Below are positions 52,349 through 60,020 of a stretch of 64,000 nucleotides of DNA, piece after piece (within the stretch, counting starts at the first letter, position 1; every line of letters begins with the position of its first letter). This DNA comes from Streptoalloteichus tenebrarius. GTDB taxonomy: Bacteria; Actinomycetota; Actinomycetes; Mycobacteriales; Pseudonocardiaceae. Both the position numbers and the translations under genes were made by a program. The DNA is taken from positions 124,001 to 188,000 of the forward strand of contig NZ_JAMTCP010000007.1 in assembly GCF_024171885.1 (NCBI RefSeq), in the 5' to 3' direction. The notes under the pieces are model-generated. The model was not told the origin of the DNA. It did not search any database and saw nothing but the letters and a program-made list of their open reading frames with translations.

Positions 52349-53116
52349 TCAGCGCACGAAGTCCTCCTCGACGTCGTGGTCGACGTAGCCCTGGCCGCGC
52401 AGGTCGGCGGTCTCGCCGTCCAGCTCCCGCCAGTCGACCAGGAACGTCGGTCCGTAGCTAAAGGCCAGCAGGGTGCGGTCCCCGTCCGACAGCTTGCGCC
52501 GGGTGCCGTGCATCAGGGCCTCGTTGAGCAGCAGCAGGTCCCCGGCCTCCACGAACACGTCGGCCAGGGTGGGGAAGCCCTCGTCGATCAGCGACCTCCG
52601 CTCGCCGCGACGCGCCCTGGCCCGCAGGAGCGGGAAGTTGGCCTTGTGCGAGCCGTGGAGGTAGCAGAACGAGCCGTCCTCCTGGGTCCGGATGGCGCTG
52701 AGGTAGATCAACGCCTTCACGTAGGTGCAGTAGATCCGGCCGTCGTGGTAGGTGTGCATGATCGACAGGTCTCGGCCCACCGTGCGGTCGGGCATGTCGA
52801 GCAGCTCGGCGTAGCCGCCGTGCAGGTACAGCGCGCTGTGCCGCTGCCGGCGCAGGGCGTACGCCTCCAGCAGCCGCATCGGCTGGTTGATCACGTCTCT
52901 CGCCCTGCCCACCACCCGGTCGTCCAGCGCGAGCTTGCCGAAGGTGGGGCTGTGCGCGGTCAGGTCGTCGAACCGCTCGGTGTTCGCGTAGGGCTCGGTG
53001 GCGCTCAGCTCGTCCAGCTCGGCGCGGAACCGGCGCACCTCGTCGGCGTCGAACGCCCCTCGGACCACGAGGAACCCCGTCGTGTCGAAGACGTAGAGGT
53101 CCTCATCGGACAACAT
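52349..53116 (-). CDS. Phytanoyl-CoA dioxygenase (PhyH) superfamily oxygenase
   Basis: 255 residues from the ATG at 53116; ATG 53122 and GTG 53125 are alternatives. The Fe(II)/2-oxoglutarate fold is visible in FDTTGFLVVRGAF, VKALIYLSAIRTQEDGSFCYLHGSHK and GDLLLLNEALMHGTRR..LLAFSY, which supply the distal His and the 2OG-binding Arg. At the expected HxD metal motif the sequence reads TYHDGRIY, i.e. His-Asp-Gly in my alignment. PhyH enzymes such as HygX make orthoester linkages in hygromycin B; a similar oxidative step is plausible here. Overlaps the aminotransferase gene. Confidence 0.83.
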   Translation of the reverse strand: MLSDEDLYVFDTTGFLVVRGAFDADEVRRFRAELDELSATEPYANTERFDDLTAHSPTFGKLALDDRVVGRARDVINQPMRLLEAYALRRQRHSALYLHGGYAELLDMPDRTVGRDLSIMHTYHDGRIYCTYVKALIYLSAIRTQEDGSFCYLHGSHKANFPLLRARARRGERRSLIDEGFPTLADVFVEAGDLLLLNEALMHGTRRKLSDGDRTLLAFSYGPTFLVDWRELDGETADLRGQGYVDHDVEEDFVR

Positions 53117-54269
53117 CGGCATCACCTTCCCCTTCCGGTACCGCCACCGCTTCCATCACCTGGGCCAGGGCCGCCACCACGAAGTCCACGTCGTCGTCGG
53201 TCATGCGGGTGTGCAGCGGCAGGCAGACGTGCCGCGCGCACGCCGCCTCCGCCACGGGGTAACGCCCGGCGGGGAGCCACCCGCGCAGGACGGGCTGGTG
53301 GTGCAGCGGGATCTCGTAGATCGCGCCGCCGAGACGCACGCCGCGCCGCTCCAGTTCGGCGGACAGCGCGGCCCGGTCGACGGCGGGGTCGAGCAGCAGC
53401 ACGTACTTGTACCAACTCGCCGGGTCATGCGGTGGGAGCAACGGGCGCACGCCGGGAATCCCCTGGAGCGCCTTGGTGTAGCGCCGGGCGAGCCGGGTCC
53501 TGGTCTCGACGAACTCCCCCAACCTGCGCAACTGGGTGCGCCCCACGGCCGCGTGCAACTCGCTCATCCTGGCGTTCTCGCCGAGTACGGTGTGGACACT
53601 GCGCCACGGTTCGGGCTTGCCGAGGTTGCGGTGCAGGCGGACGAGATGGGCCAGCTCGTCGTCGTCGGTGACCACCATCCCGCCCTCGCCGGAGGTGATC
53701 ACCTTGGTCGCGAAGAAGGAGAAGGCCCCGGCGACGCCGAACCGCCCCGCGTGCCGGCCGCCCAGTCGGCTGCCGTGCGCGTGCGCGCAGTCCTCGACCA
53801 GCCAGAGGCCGTGCCGGTCGCACCACTCGGCGATCGCGGTCACCTCGGGGGTGATGATCCCGCCCATGTGGACCAGGAGCACCCCGACGGTCCGCTCGGT
53901 GGCGGCGGCCTCCAGCGTCGCCAGGGTCGGCGCGAGGGTGTCGAGGTCGATCTCGGCCAGCCGGGTGTCGAGCCCGGCCAGCAGGGGCGCGGCCGCCGAG
54001 GAGTAGAAGGCGTTGGCCGGCACCAGCACCTCGCCCCTGGCCCCGTCGGACAGCGAGCGCAGGACGCAGACGAGCGCCGCGGTGCCGGACGCCACGGCCA
54101 CGGCGTGCCGGCTGTCGACCAGCTCGGCCATCTCCGCCTCGAACGCCTCGACCTGGGCGCCCTGCGCGAGCTGCCCCGACCGCAGCGCGGCGGCGACGGC
54201 GGCCTGGACCTCCGCGATGTCGTCCTCGGAGAAGTCCGGCCGGACCGGGTCCACCCGGCGCGCGCTCAC
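53103..54269 (-). CDS. DegT/DnrJ/EryC1-family PLP aminotransferase
   Basis: 388 residues from the GTG at 54269, which overlaps the epimerase stop (GTGA). PLP features: SGTAALVCVLRS, the Asp in LVEDCAHAHGSRLGG, and the Schiff-base Lys in FSFFATKVITSGEGG. C-terminal NARMSELHAAVGRTQL and PLHHQPVL. It aminates a keto sugar or cyclitol. Given the heptose genes around it, transamination of a keto-heptose is a reasonable guess; the other aminotransferase in the cluster looks like the cyclitol enzyme. Confidence 0.92.
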   Translation of the reverse strand: MSARRVDPVRPDFSEDDIAEVQAAVAAALRSGQLAQGAQVEAFEAEMAELVDSRHAVAVASGTAALVCVLRSLSDGARGEVLVPANAFYSSAAAPLLAGLDTRLAEIDLDTLAPTLATLEAAATERTVGVLLVHMGGIITPEVTAIAEWCDRHGLWLVEDCAHAHGSRLGGRHAGRFGVAGAFSFFATKVITSGEGGMVVTDDDELAHLVRLHRNLGKPEPWRSVHTVLGENARMSELHAAVGRTQLRRLGEFVETRTRLARRYTKALQGIPGVRPLLPPHDPASWYKYVLLLDPAVDRAALSAELERRGVRLGGAIYEIPLHHQPVLRGWLPAGRYPVAEAACARHVCLPLHTRMTDDDVDFVVAALAQVMEAVAVPEGEGDADVVR

Positions 54270-55186
54270 GGCCGCCCCACCCGCAGCCGCTCGACCTCCC
54301 TGCGCAGCCCCTCCCGCAGGGAGATGGTGGGCTGCCAGCCGAGCTGCACCCTGGCCTTGTCGGTGGAGACGAACCGTTGGGAGTAGACGAGTTCGCCGCG
54401 CCGGGTGGGTTCCTCCCTGTACACCACGGGCACCCCGCCGAACAGCTCCGACACCCGCGCGGCCAGCTCGCCGGTGGTGACGATCTCCGGCCCCTCCAGG
54501 TTGTAGACCTGGTTGGCGGCGACGGGGTCGGTGGCGAGCAGGAACGCCTCGGCGAGGTCGTGCACGTGCAGGAACGCGCGGCGTTCGCGGCCGTCGCCGT
54601 AGACGACCAGCGGCCCACCCTCGGCCGCCGCGCGCAGGAAGGCCGAGACGACCAGGCCCGGCCACATGCCCGGCCCGTAGACCGGGCTGTAGCGCAGGAC
54701 CGTGAACTCCTGGCCGTGCAGGCGGGCGAAGTCCCACGCCAGGAACTCCTTGGCCATCATGGAGGTGGTGTAGAAGTGGCCGGCGCCGCTGGGCAGGAAC
54801 GGCTCGTCCTCGTCGACGGCGTCGACCCGCATGGCGTTGTAGACCCAGCAGCTCCCGGCGATGATCACGCGCCGGACGCCGGTGCGGGCGGCGGCGCCGA
54901 GCACCACGGCGGTGCCGGTGACGTTGCAGTGGATCGCCGTGGTCGGGTCGGCCAGCGCCGCCCTGGCGTCGGCCACCCCGGCCAGGTGGGCCACCACGTC
55001 GGGTCGGAACGCGTCGACCGCCGCGCGCACCTCGCGTTCGGCCGTGACGTCCAGCGCCCAGCCGGGGAACTCCTCGTCGGGGGTCCACGCCGTGTCCAGC
55101 ACCGCCACGTCGTGGCCCTCGTCGCGGAAGCGCCGCGCCACGTGCCGGCCGATGAAGCCGGCCCCTCCGGTCACCAGAGCACGCAT
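54266..55186 (-). CDS. NAD-dependent epimerase/dehydratase (extended SDR)
   Basis: 306 residues; the ATG overlaps the radical SAM stop (ATGA). Nucleotide site VTGGAGFIGRHVARRF, the AGVADARAAL stretch, and a serine region (IIAGSCWVY). The active-site motif reads YTTSM where YxxxK is expected, so the usual catalytic Lys is replaced by Met; a Lys lies three residues later. VLRYSPVYGPGM and the C-terminal GWQPTISLREGL are normal. Likely substrate: an NDP-sugar or NDP-heptose. Confidence 0.88.
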   Translation of the reverse strand: MRALVTGGAGFIGRHVARRFRDEGHDVAVLDTAWTPDEEFPGWALDVTAEREVRAAVDAFRPDVVAHLAGVADARAALADPTTAIHCNVTGTAVVLGAAARTGVRRVIIAGSCWVYNAMRVDAVDEDEPFLPSGAGHFYTTSMMAKEFLAWDFARLHGQEFTVLRYSPVYGPGMWPGLVVSAFLRAAAEGGPLVVYGDGRERRAFLHVHDLAEAFLLATDPVAANQVYNLEGPEIVTTGELAARVSELFGGVPVVYREEPTRRGELVYSQRFVSTDKARVQLGWQPTISLREGLRREVERLRVGRP

Positions 55187-56118
55187 CAGATCCTCTCCCT
55201 CACGCCGTGCACGCGGGCCCGCCAGTCCTCGGGGTCGGCGACGGCGCAGCCGTCGTCGTGGTCGGGCTCGTCGGCGAGCCGGGCCAGGAACTCGCGGTCG
55301 AGCAGCTCCTCGGTGGGACGTCGTTGCGGCGCCAGGAACTCCGCCCTGGGGAGCTGGTGGTGCGGCATCCTCCTGCCCGCGCTGCCGAGGCAGTTCCGGC
55401 AGGCCGCCAGGGGCCGGGGCGAGGTGAGGTAGGCCAGCAGGCGCTCGGCGAGATCGGGCCGGTCCTCGATCGGCAGGGCGTCGGCCCACGGGTCCTCCGG
55501 CCGCCCGATGACCCTGGGCAGGAAAACCGCCTGCGGGCAGCGGAAGAAGTGTCCCTCGTAGACGGTGTGGCAGCGCCAGACGTGGGCGACCTGGCAGGTC
55601 GTGAAGATCTGCTCGACCAGGCGCGCGTCCTCGGTCCCCACCTCGGAGTAGGAGTAGCGGAAGTGGGAGTAGTACGAGACGGTCAGCGTGGTCTGGTGCC
55701 GCTCCGCCTGGCGTCGGACGTGGGCCAGCTCGTCGTCGGACAGCTCGCGCCCCGGGTAGATCGAGACCTCGACCTCGTCGACGCGGGACCAGAAGTCGTC
55801 GCGCATCCGGGGCAGCAGCACGCCGTTGGTGCACACCAGGACGCGAGGCGCGATCCCGCTCTCCCTGATGATGTCCAGGATTGGCACCAACTGCTTGTGC
55901 AGCAACGGTTCCCCGCCGAGCACCTTGACGAACCGCGCGCGCAGGAACCGGGCCAGCAGCCCCAGGTCCCTGCGCACCACCTCGGGGTCGACCACCGACC
56001 GGCGGAAGACGGGCGAGAGGTGGCTACAGGACGCGCAGCCGAGGTTGCAGTGGTGTGCCACGTTCAGCTCGCAGCCTTCCGGGGTCACCACTCTGCCGTC
56101 GACCAGCTCATAGCTCAT
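55186..56118 (-). CDS. Radical SAM enzyme with extra C-terminal cysteines (twitch/SPASM-like)
   Basis: 310 residues. The SAM cluster motif is CNLGCASC (C-x3-C-x2-C), followed by the GGEPLL motif. Additional Cys residues in TTCQVAHVWRCHTVYEGHFFRCPQ and CRNCLG fit a second Fe-S cluster. Aminoglycoside pathways use such enzymes: BtrN (dehydrogenase), NeoN (epimerase) and HygY (a twitch epimerase in hygromycin B). A dehydrogenase or C-epimerase on the pseudosaccharide is thus the best guess. Coupled to the epimerase gene. Confidence 0.88.
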   Translation of the reverse strand: MSYELVDGRVVTPEGCELNVAHHCNLGCASCSHLSPVFRRSVVDPEVVRRDLGLLARFLRARFVKVLGGEPLLHKQLVPILDIIRESGIAPRVLVCTNGVLLPRMRDDFWSRVDEVEVSIYPGRELSDDELAHVRRQAERHQTTLTVSYYSHFRYSYSEVGTEDARLVEQIFTTCQVAHVWRCHTVYEGHFFRCPQAVFLPRVIGRPEDPWADALPIEDRPDLAERLLAYLTSPRPLAACRNCLGSAGRRMPHHQLPRAEFLAPQRRPTEELLDREFLARLADEPDHDDGCAVADPEDWRARVHGVRERI

Positions 56119-56129
56119 CGCGTCACCCG

Positions 56130-56918
56130 CTAACACCAGGAGAAGGTGGAGTCGAAGGGAACCGAGAAGTTGTTGGAGTAGCCGCCGAGGTAGTAGCGGA
56201 GCGTCGGTTTCCCGGTGCACGCCACGGGTTCGCCGCGGGCCTGGAGGTCGCGGGCGAACTTGTCGTCCTCGCCGATCGACCGCGCCGCGTCGTCGGCGTC
56301 GAACTCGTCGCGGAAGGGCACCTCCAGCAGGAGTTCCCTGGCCAGCAGCCACTCCCCCGTGTCGACCGAGACCACCGGGTCGGGCACGTCGAGGGGGTCC
56401 AGCCGGTCGCGGCGCACGCACGAGCCAACGCTGACCACGCCCGCCGCCAGCATCCTGGCGTACTCCGCCCTGCCCTCGGCCTCCTCCCGCGACCACGGCG
56501 AGCGCTGCTCCAGGTACGGGCTGCCGTCCTGGTTCAGCATGACCAGGTGCGAGTGCACGGCGCGACAGCCCGTGGCGCGGGCTCGGGCCAGCAGGCTGGC
56601 GAGGTGGTCGGGGGTGTACTCGTTGTCGTCGTCGAGGAAGGCGATCCACTCGGCCTCGCTGACCCGCACGGCGAGGTTGCGCAGCCGGGAGGAGCGGCCG
56701 GGGCCGGAGACCTCGCCGGCGGAGCGGGACACCACGATCCAGCGGAGGTTGTCGGGCAGCGACCGCCGGTGGCGCAGGAAGGCGAACGTCGGGGCGCAGT
56801 CGTCCACCACGACGAGGTGCTCGACCCGGTCGACGCGCTCCTGCGCGGCCACCGACCGGATCGCCCTGGCGAGCAGGCCCGGCCGGTTCCTGGTGATGGT
56901 GACGACGGTGATCGACAT
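56130..56918 (-). CDS. Family 2-type (GT-A) glycosyltransferase
   Basis: 262 residues. N-terminus SITVVTITRNRPGLLARAIRSVAAQ, then LVVVDDCAPT and the metal-binding AFLDDDNEYTPDHLASLL; late acidic GEDDKFARDL. Short for the family but complete in the catalytic region. It could attach the heptose-derived unit. It starts seven bases after the kinase gene on the same strand. Confidence 0.87.
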   Translation of the reverse strand: MSITVVTITRNRPGLLARAIRSVAAQERVDRVEHLVVVDDCAPTFAFLRHRRSLPDNLRWIVVSRSAGEVSGPGRSSRLRNLAVRVSEAEWIAFLDDDNEYTPDHLASLLARARATGCRAVHSHLVMLNQDGSPYLEQRSPWSREEAEGRAEYARMLAAGVVSVGSCVRRDRLDPLDVPDPVVSVDTGEWLLARELLLEVPFRDEFDADDAARSIGEDDKFARDLQARGEPVACTGKPTLRYYLGGYSNNFSVPFDSTFSWC

Positions 56919-56925
56919 GGGCGGC

Positions 56926-57927
56926 TCACACCGGGAGTCGGGCGACCATGCTGCCGGACGGGGCGAACCCGAACGGCAGCTCGGCCGCGTCCAGGGCCCT
57001 CATCGCCCGCCGCAGGTCGTCCTGGCGCTCGGGGGGACAGTGGACCAGGAGGAAACCGCCGCCGCCGGCCCCGAGCAGCTTCCCGCCGGTCGCGCCGGCC
57101 GCGCGCGCCTCGGCCCACAGCCGCTCCGCCCTGCCGGTCGACACGCGCGAGCCCAGCCGGGACTTCGCGGCCCAGTGCGCGTCGAGCAGCCCGCCCACCT
57201 CGTCCACGGCGCCCCGCAGCAGGCAGTCCACCATCTCGTCGGCCAGCTCCCTGATCCGGTGCAGCAGGCCGAGGACCTCGGGTTCGCCGAGCAGGGTCCG
57301 CCGGACCTGCTCGGACAGCACGCTCCCCGAGTCGTGGCGGCCGCCGGTGTGGAAGAGCAGGAGCCGCTGGTCGAGGGCGGCCACGACCGGGGGCTCGACG
57401 CCGAGGTCCCGCACGTCGACGCGGCCGTCCTCGTGGAAGTCCAGCAGCCGCAACCCGCCGTAGGCGGCCATGTAGTGGTCCTGCTTGCCCACCGGCCGGC
57501 CGAGGTCGGTCATCTCGACGGCGCTGGCGCGTTCGGCGATCTCGCGGCGGGACAGGCCGACGTGGGTGGCGTGCACCAGGGACACGGTGAGCGCGCCGGA
57601 GCCGCCCAGCCCCGAGCCGCTCGGCGCGTCCCCGAACGTGGCGACGCGCGCGGCCCCGGTCAACCCCACCCTGCGGAGGCAGGCCCTGGCGACCGGGTCG
57701 GGCAGGTCGTTGATGTGTCCACTGTGGTCAATCGTGTCCGTTGTCACCCTGAGCCGGCCGGAGAACTCCCTCGGGTGCACGACCACACCGACGTAACGAT
57801 TGATCGCCACGCTGACCACCCGGCCGCCGAACTTGGCCGCGTAGCTGGGCAGGTCCGTGCCACCACCCGCCAACGAGACGCGCAGCGGCGCCCTGGCGAG
57901 GACCACGTGCTGTTCGGTGTCAGGCAC
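56926..57927 (-). CDS. hddA: GHMP kinase, D-glycero-D-manno-heptose 7-phosphate kinase-like
   Basis: 333 residues from the GTG at 57927, after GGGGGAGG. The N-terminus RAPLRVSLAGGGTDLPSYAAKFGGRVVSVAINRY is characteristic of HddA-like kinases, then the ATP loop DAPSGSGLGGSGALTVSLVHA, the GKQDHYMAAYGG motif and the C-terminal LLGAGGGGFLLV. It phosphorylates C1 of heptose 7-phosphate, between the GmhA- and GmhB-like steps. Overlaps the cyclase stop by eight bases. No nucleotidyltransferase was found in the window. Confidence 0.9.
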   Translation of the reverse strand: MPDTEQHVVLARAPLRVSLAGGGTDLPSYAAKFGGRVVSVAINRYVGVVVHPREFSGRLRVTTDTIDHSGHINDLPDPVARACLRRVGLTGAARVATFGDAPSGSGLGGSGALTVSLVHATHVGLSRREIAERASAVEMTDLGRPVGKQDHYMAAYGGLRLLDFHEDGRVDVRDLGVEPPVVAALDQRLLLFHTGGRHDSGSVLSEQVRRTLLGEPEVLGLLHRIRELADEMVDCLLRGAVDEVGGLLDAHWAAKSRLGSRVSTGRAERLWAEARAAGATGGKLLGAGGGGFLLVHCPPERQDDLRRAMRALDAAELPFGFAPSGSMVARLPV

Positions 57928-59086
57928 CGGCCGGGCACCTCCCCCGGCACTCCTTGCCCCGCCGCAGCAGGTCGTGCACGGCCTCGCGCACGACGGCGCG
58001 GGGCACCGACGTGAGGAACCGGCCTTCGTGGTTCGCCGGTCTGCCCAGTCCCTCCAACAACACCATGGGCACGACATCGCGGTCGTGGTGCCGGTAGCCG
58101 CGCTTGTTGTCGAACTCGACGTGGTGCAGCACGGTCCCGGGGTCGATGCCGGCGCTCAGGCACGGACACACCCCCGCCCGCGCGACCAGCTCCTCGTGCA
58201 GGGCCACGGTGTCGTCGTCGAGCAGGCCCAGTCGACGGGCCACGGACGCGGCGGCGAGCATGCCGAGCGCGACGGCCTCGCCGTGCCGCAACGGGCCGTC
58301 GGGGCGGGTCTGGGTCGCGCCGACCAGCTCCAGGGCGTGGCCGACCGTGTGCCCGTACTCCAGCAACACGCCGACCTGGCGCTCGTGCGGGTCCTCGGCC
58401 AGCAGCCGGCCCTTGACCTCCAGCGACAGCTCGAACACCCGGCTCAGCTCGTCCTCGTCGTAGTCGGAGGCCGGGCGCAGCAGTCCGCGCAGCTCCGGCA
58501 CCTGTCGGGGGGCGAGCACGAGCGCGTTCTTGACCGTCTCGCAGATCCCGGACCGCAGGTCGCGCCGGCCGCTGCCGGCCAGCACGGTCAGGTCGATCAG
58601 GATCATCTCGGGCACGTGGTGCAGCCCGACCGTGTTCTTGGCGTAGGTGGTGTTGACCGCCTGCTTCGCCGACAGCACCGAGTCGCAGGCGGCGATCACG
58701 GTCGTCGGGACGTGGGCGAACCGGATGCCCCGGAACAGCAGTCCGGCCAGCAGGCCGGCGACGTTGCCCGGCACGCCGCCGCCCGCGGCGACCACCACCG
58801 ACCGGCGGGTGACCCCGAAGGCCAGGGCCGCGTCGACGTGACGGGCCAGCGTGGACAGTGTCTTGTGCTCCTCGCCGGGGGGCTGGGAGAGCAGCAGCGT
58901 GGGCGCCTGCCGGTGGAGCGCCTCGGCCAGCCGCGCGCCGACGATCCTCCGCACGGTGTCGTCGGTGACGACGACGTAGCGGTCGGCGTCCAGGTCGAGC
59001 AGCAGCCCGACCGCGTCGTCGAGGAGGTTCGGGCCGCGGACGGTGCGGACCAGCCTGTCTCCGAGGTGGAAGTCGCTCTTCAGCAC
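57920..59086 (-). CDS. 2-deoxy-scyllo-inosose synthase-like sugar phosphate cyclase
   Basis: 388 residues, GTG start. A member of the dehydroquinate synthase superfamily: GGGVPGNVAGLLAGLLFRGIRFAHVPTTVIA, LRSGICETVKNALV, VLLEYGHTVGHALE and LRHGEAVALGMLAA carry the NAD and metal ligands. The segment ACDSVLSAKQAVN together with DNKRGY points to 2-deoxy-scyllo-inosose synthases (BtrC, NeoC type) rather than to DHQ synthase (VDSSVGGKTG) or valiolone synthases. It would convert glucose 6-phosphate to 2-deoxy-scyllo-inosose, the start of 2-deoxystreptamine. Confidence 0.9.
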   Translation of the reverse strand: MLKSDFHLGDRLVRTVRGPNLLDDAVGLLLDLDADRYVVVTDDTVRRIVGARLAEALHRQAPTLLLSQPPGEEHKTLSTLARHVDAALAFGVTRRSVVVAAGGGVPGNVAGLLAGLLFRGIRFAHVPTTVIAACDSVLSAKQAVNTTYAKNTVGLHHVPEMILIDLTVLAGSGRRDLRSGICETVKNALVLAPRQVPELRGLLRPASDYDEDELSRVFELSLEVKGRLLAEDPHERQVGVLLEYGHTVGHALELVGATQTRPDGPLRHGEAVALGMLAAASVARRLGLLDDDTVALHEELVARAGVCPCLSAGIDPGTVLHHVEFDNKRGYRHHDRDVVPMVLLEGLGRPANHEGRFLTSVPRAVVREAVHDLLRRGKECRGRCPAGA

Positions 59087-59108
59087 TGCGATCAGGCCCT
59101 TCGGGTGC

Positions 59109-59981
59109 TCACGGCGCCGGCGGGGCGGTCGTCGTCGGACCGTCGGGGGTCGCGGGGCCGCCCCCGCCGGCGGAGCGCGCCGCCAGCAGCCGACGGCGGG
59201 CCACCTCCACCGCCTCGGCGGAGAAGTCGTTGCAGGACCACCTCCTGCCGGACAGCTCGGCGGCCAGCGCCGTGGACCCGATGCCGACGAACGGGTCGAC
59301 CACGTGCTCCCCCGGCTCGGTGAGCAGCCGGATGAAGTACGCGGGCGCGGCCACCGGGAACCGGTCCTCGCTCGGCCGCGTCCCCTCGGCCCGACAACGG
59401 TCGAGATACGCCTGGTCCACGTCCGCGTCGCCGAACGCGAGGAAGTTCCCGAACGGATGGGTCAGGTGGCTCTGGAAACCCCGGACCCTGCGGTTGTCCA
59501 CGGGCACGTCCGGTGTCCTGGCGAGCCAGAACCAGGTCGTGACGCAGTCGCGCAGCCGGATTCCCCGCTCCTCGACCCACTCGTCCTTGGCGAGGAGGAA
59601 ATCCGGGTTGTACCAGTAGAACTCCTGCAACAGCTTCCACGTGCCCGAGGCGAGCAGGGCGGCGATCGCGGCGAGGTTCTGCGCGGTCCGCACCGGCGCG
59701 TCCTCCGCCCAGGTGCAGCCCATCTCCAGGACGACGCTGCCGTCCGGCAGCAGGACCCGTTCGATCTCCCGCAGGAAACCCGTGATCCACTCCGTGAAGC
59801 GGGGACTGACCGGGTCGGCGGAGTCGGCCGTGAAGGGGCCGGTGAACCAGGGCGAGGTCACGACGAGGCGGACGTCGCGCGCGGGCAGCGACGCGAGGAA
59901 CGCGGTGGCGTCGGCCCTGGTCAGCCGGCCCAGCTCGGTGGAGAGCACCGAGGGCGGCCGGTCCGTGCTGGTGGTGGTCAC
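59109..59981 (-). CDS. DNA-methylase-like (N4/N6) SAM-dependent methyltransferase within the aminocyclitol cluster
   Basis: 290 residues, GTG start after AGGAAGGG. Motif order is that of beta-class DNA methylases: the catalytic motif first (VVTSPWFTGPF, in place of SPPY/SPPF) and the SAM motif last (HVVDPFVGIGSTALAAELSGRRW). No specificity domain and no endonuclease partner. It sits in the middle of the cluster between the cyclase and aminotransferase genes. It may be a small-molecule N-methyltransferase, for example for an aminocyclitol nitrogen; that is inference. Confidence 0.8.
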   Translation of the reverse strand: MTTTSTDRPPSVLSTELGRLTRADATAFLASLPARDVRLVVTSPWFTGPFTADSADPVSPRFTEWITGFLREIERVLLPDGSVVLEMGCTWAEDAPVRTAQNLAAIAALLASGTWKLLQEFYWYNPDFLLAKDEWVEERGIRLRDCVTTWFWLARTPDVPVDNRRVRGFQSHLTHPFGNFLAFGDADVDQAYLDRCRAEGTRPSEDRFPVAAPAYFIRLLTEPGEHVVDPFVGIGSTALAAELSGRRWSCNDFSAEAVEVARRRLLAARSAGGGGPATPDGPTTTAPPAP

Positions 59982-60020
59982 TGGGCGGCCCTTCCTGTGC
60001 TGGACGCGAGGGGGGTGGGG

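Noticed and set aside
57920-59086. Assignment of the cyclase as a shikimate-pathway dehydroquinate synthase
   Set aside because: The DSVLSAKQAVN stretch and NKRGY differ from the DHQ synthase pattern (VDSSVGGKTG), and the adjacent inosose-type aminotransferase supports the DOI synthase reading.
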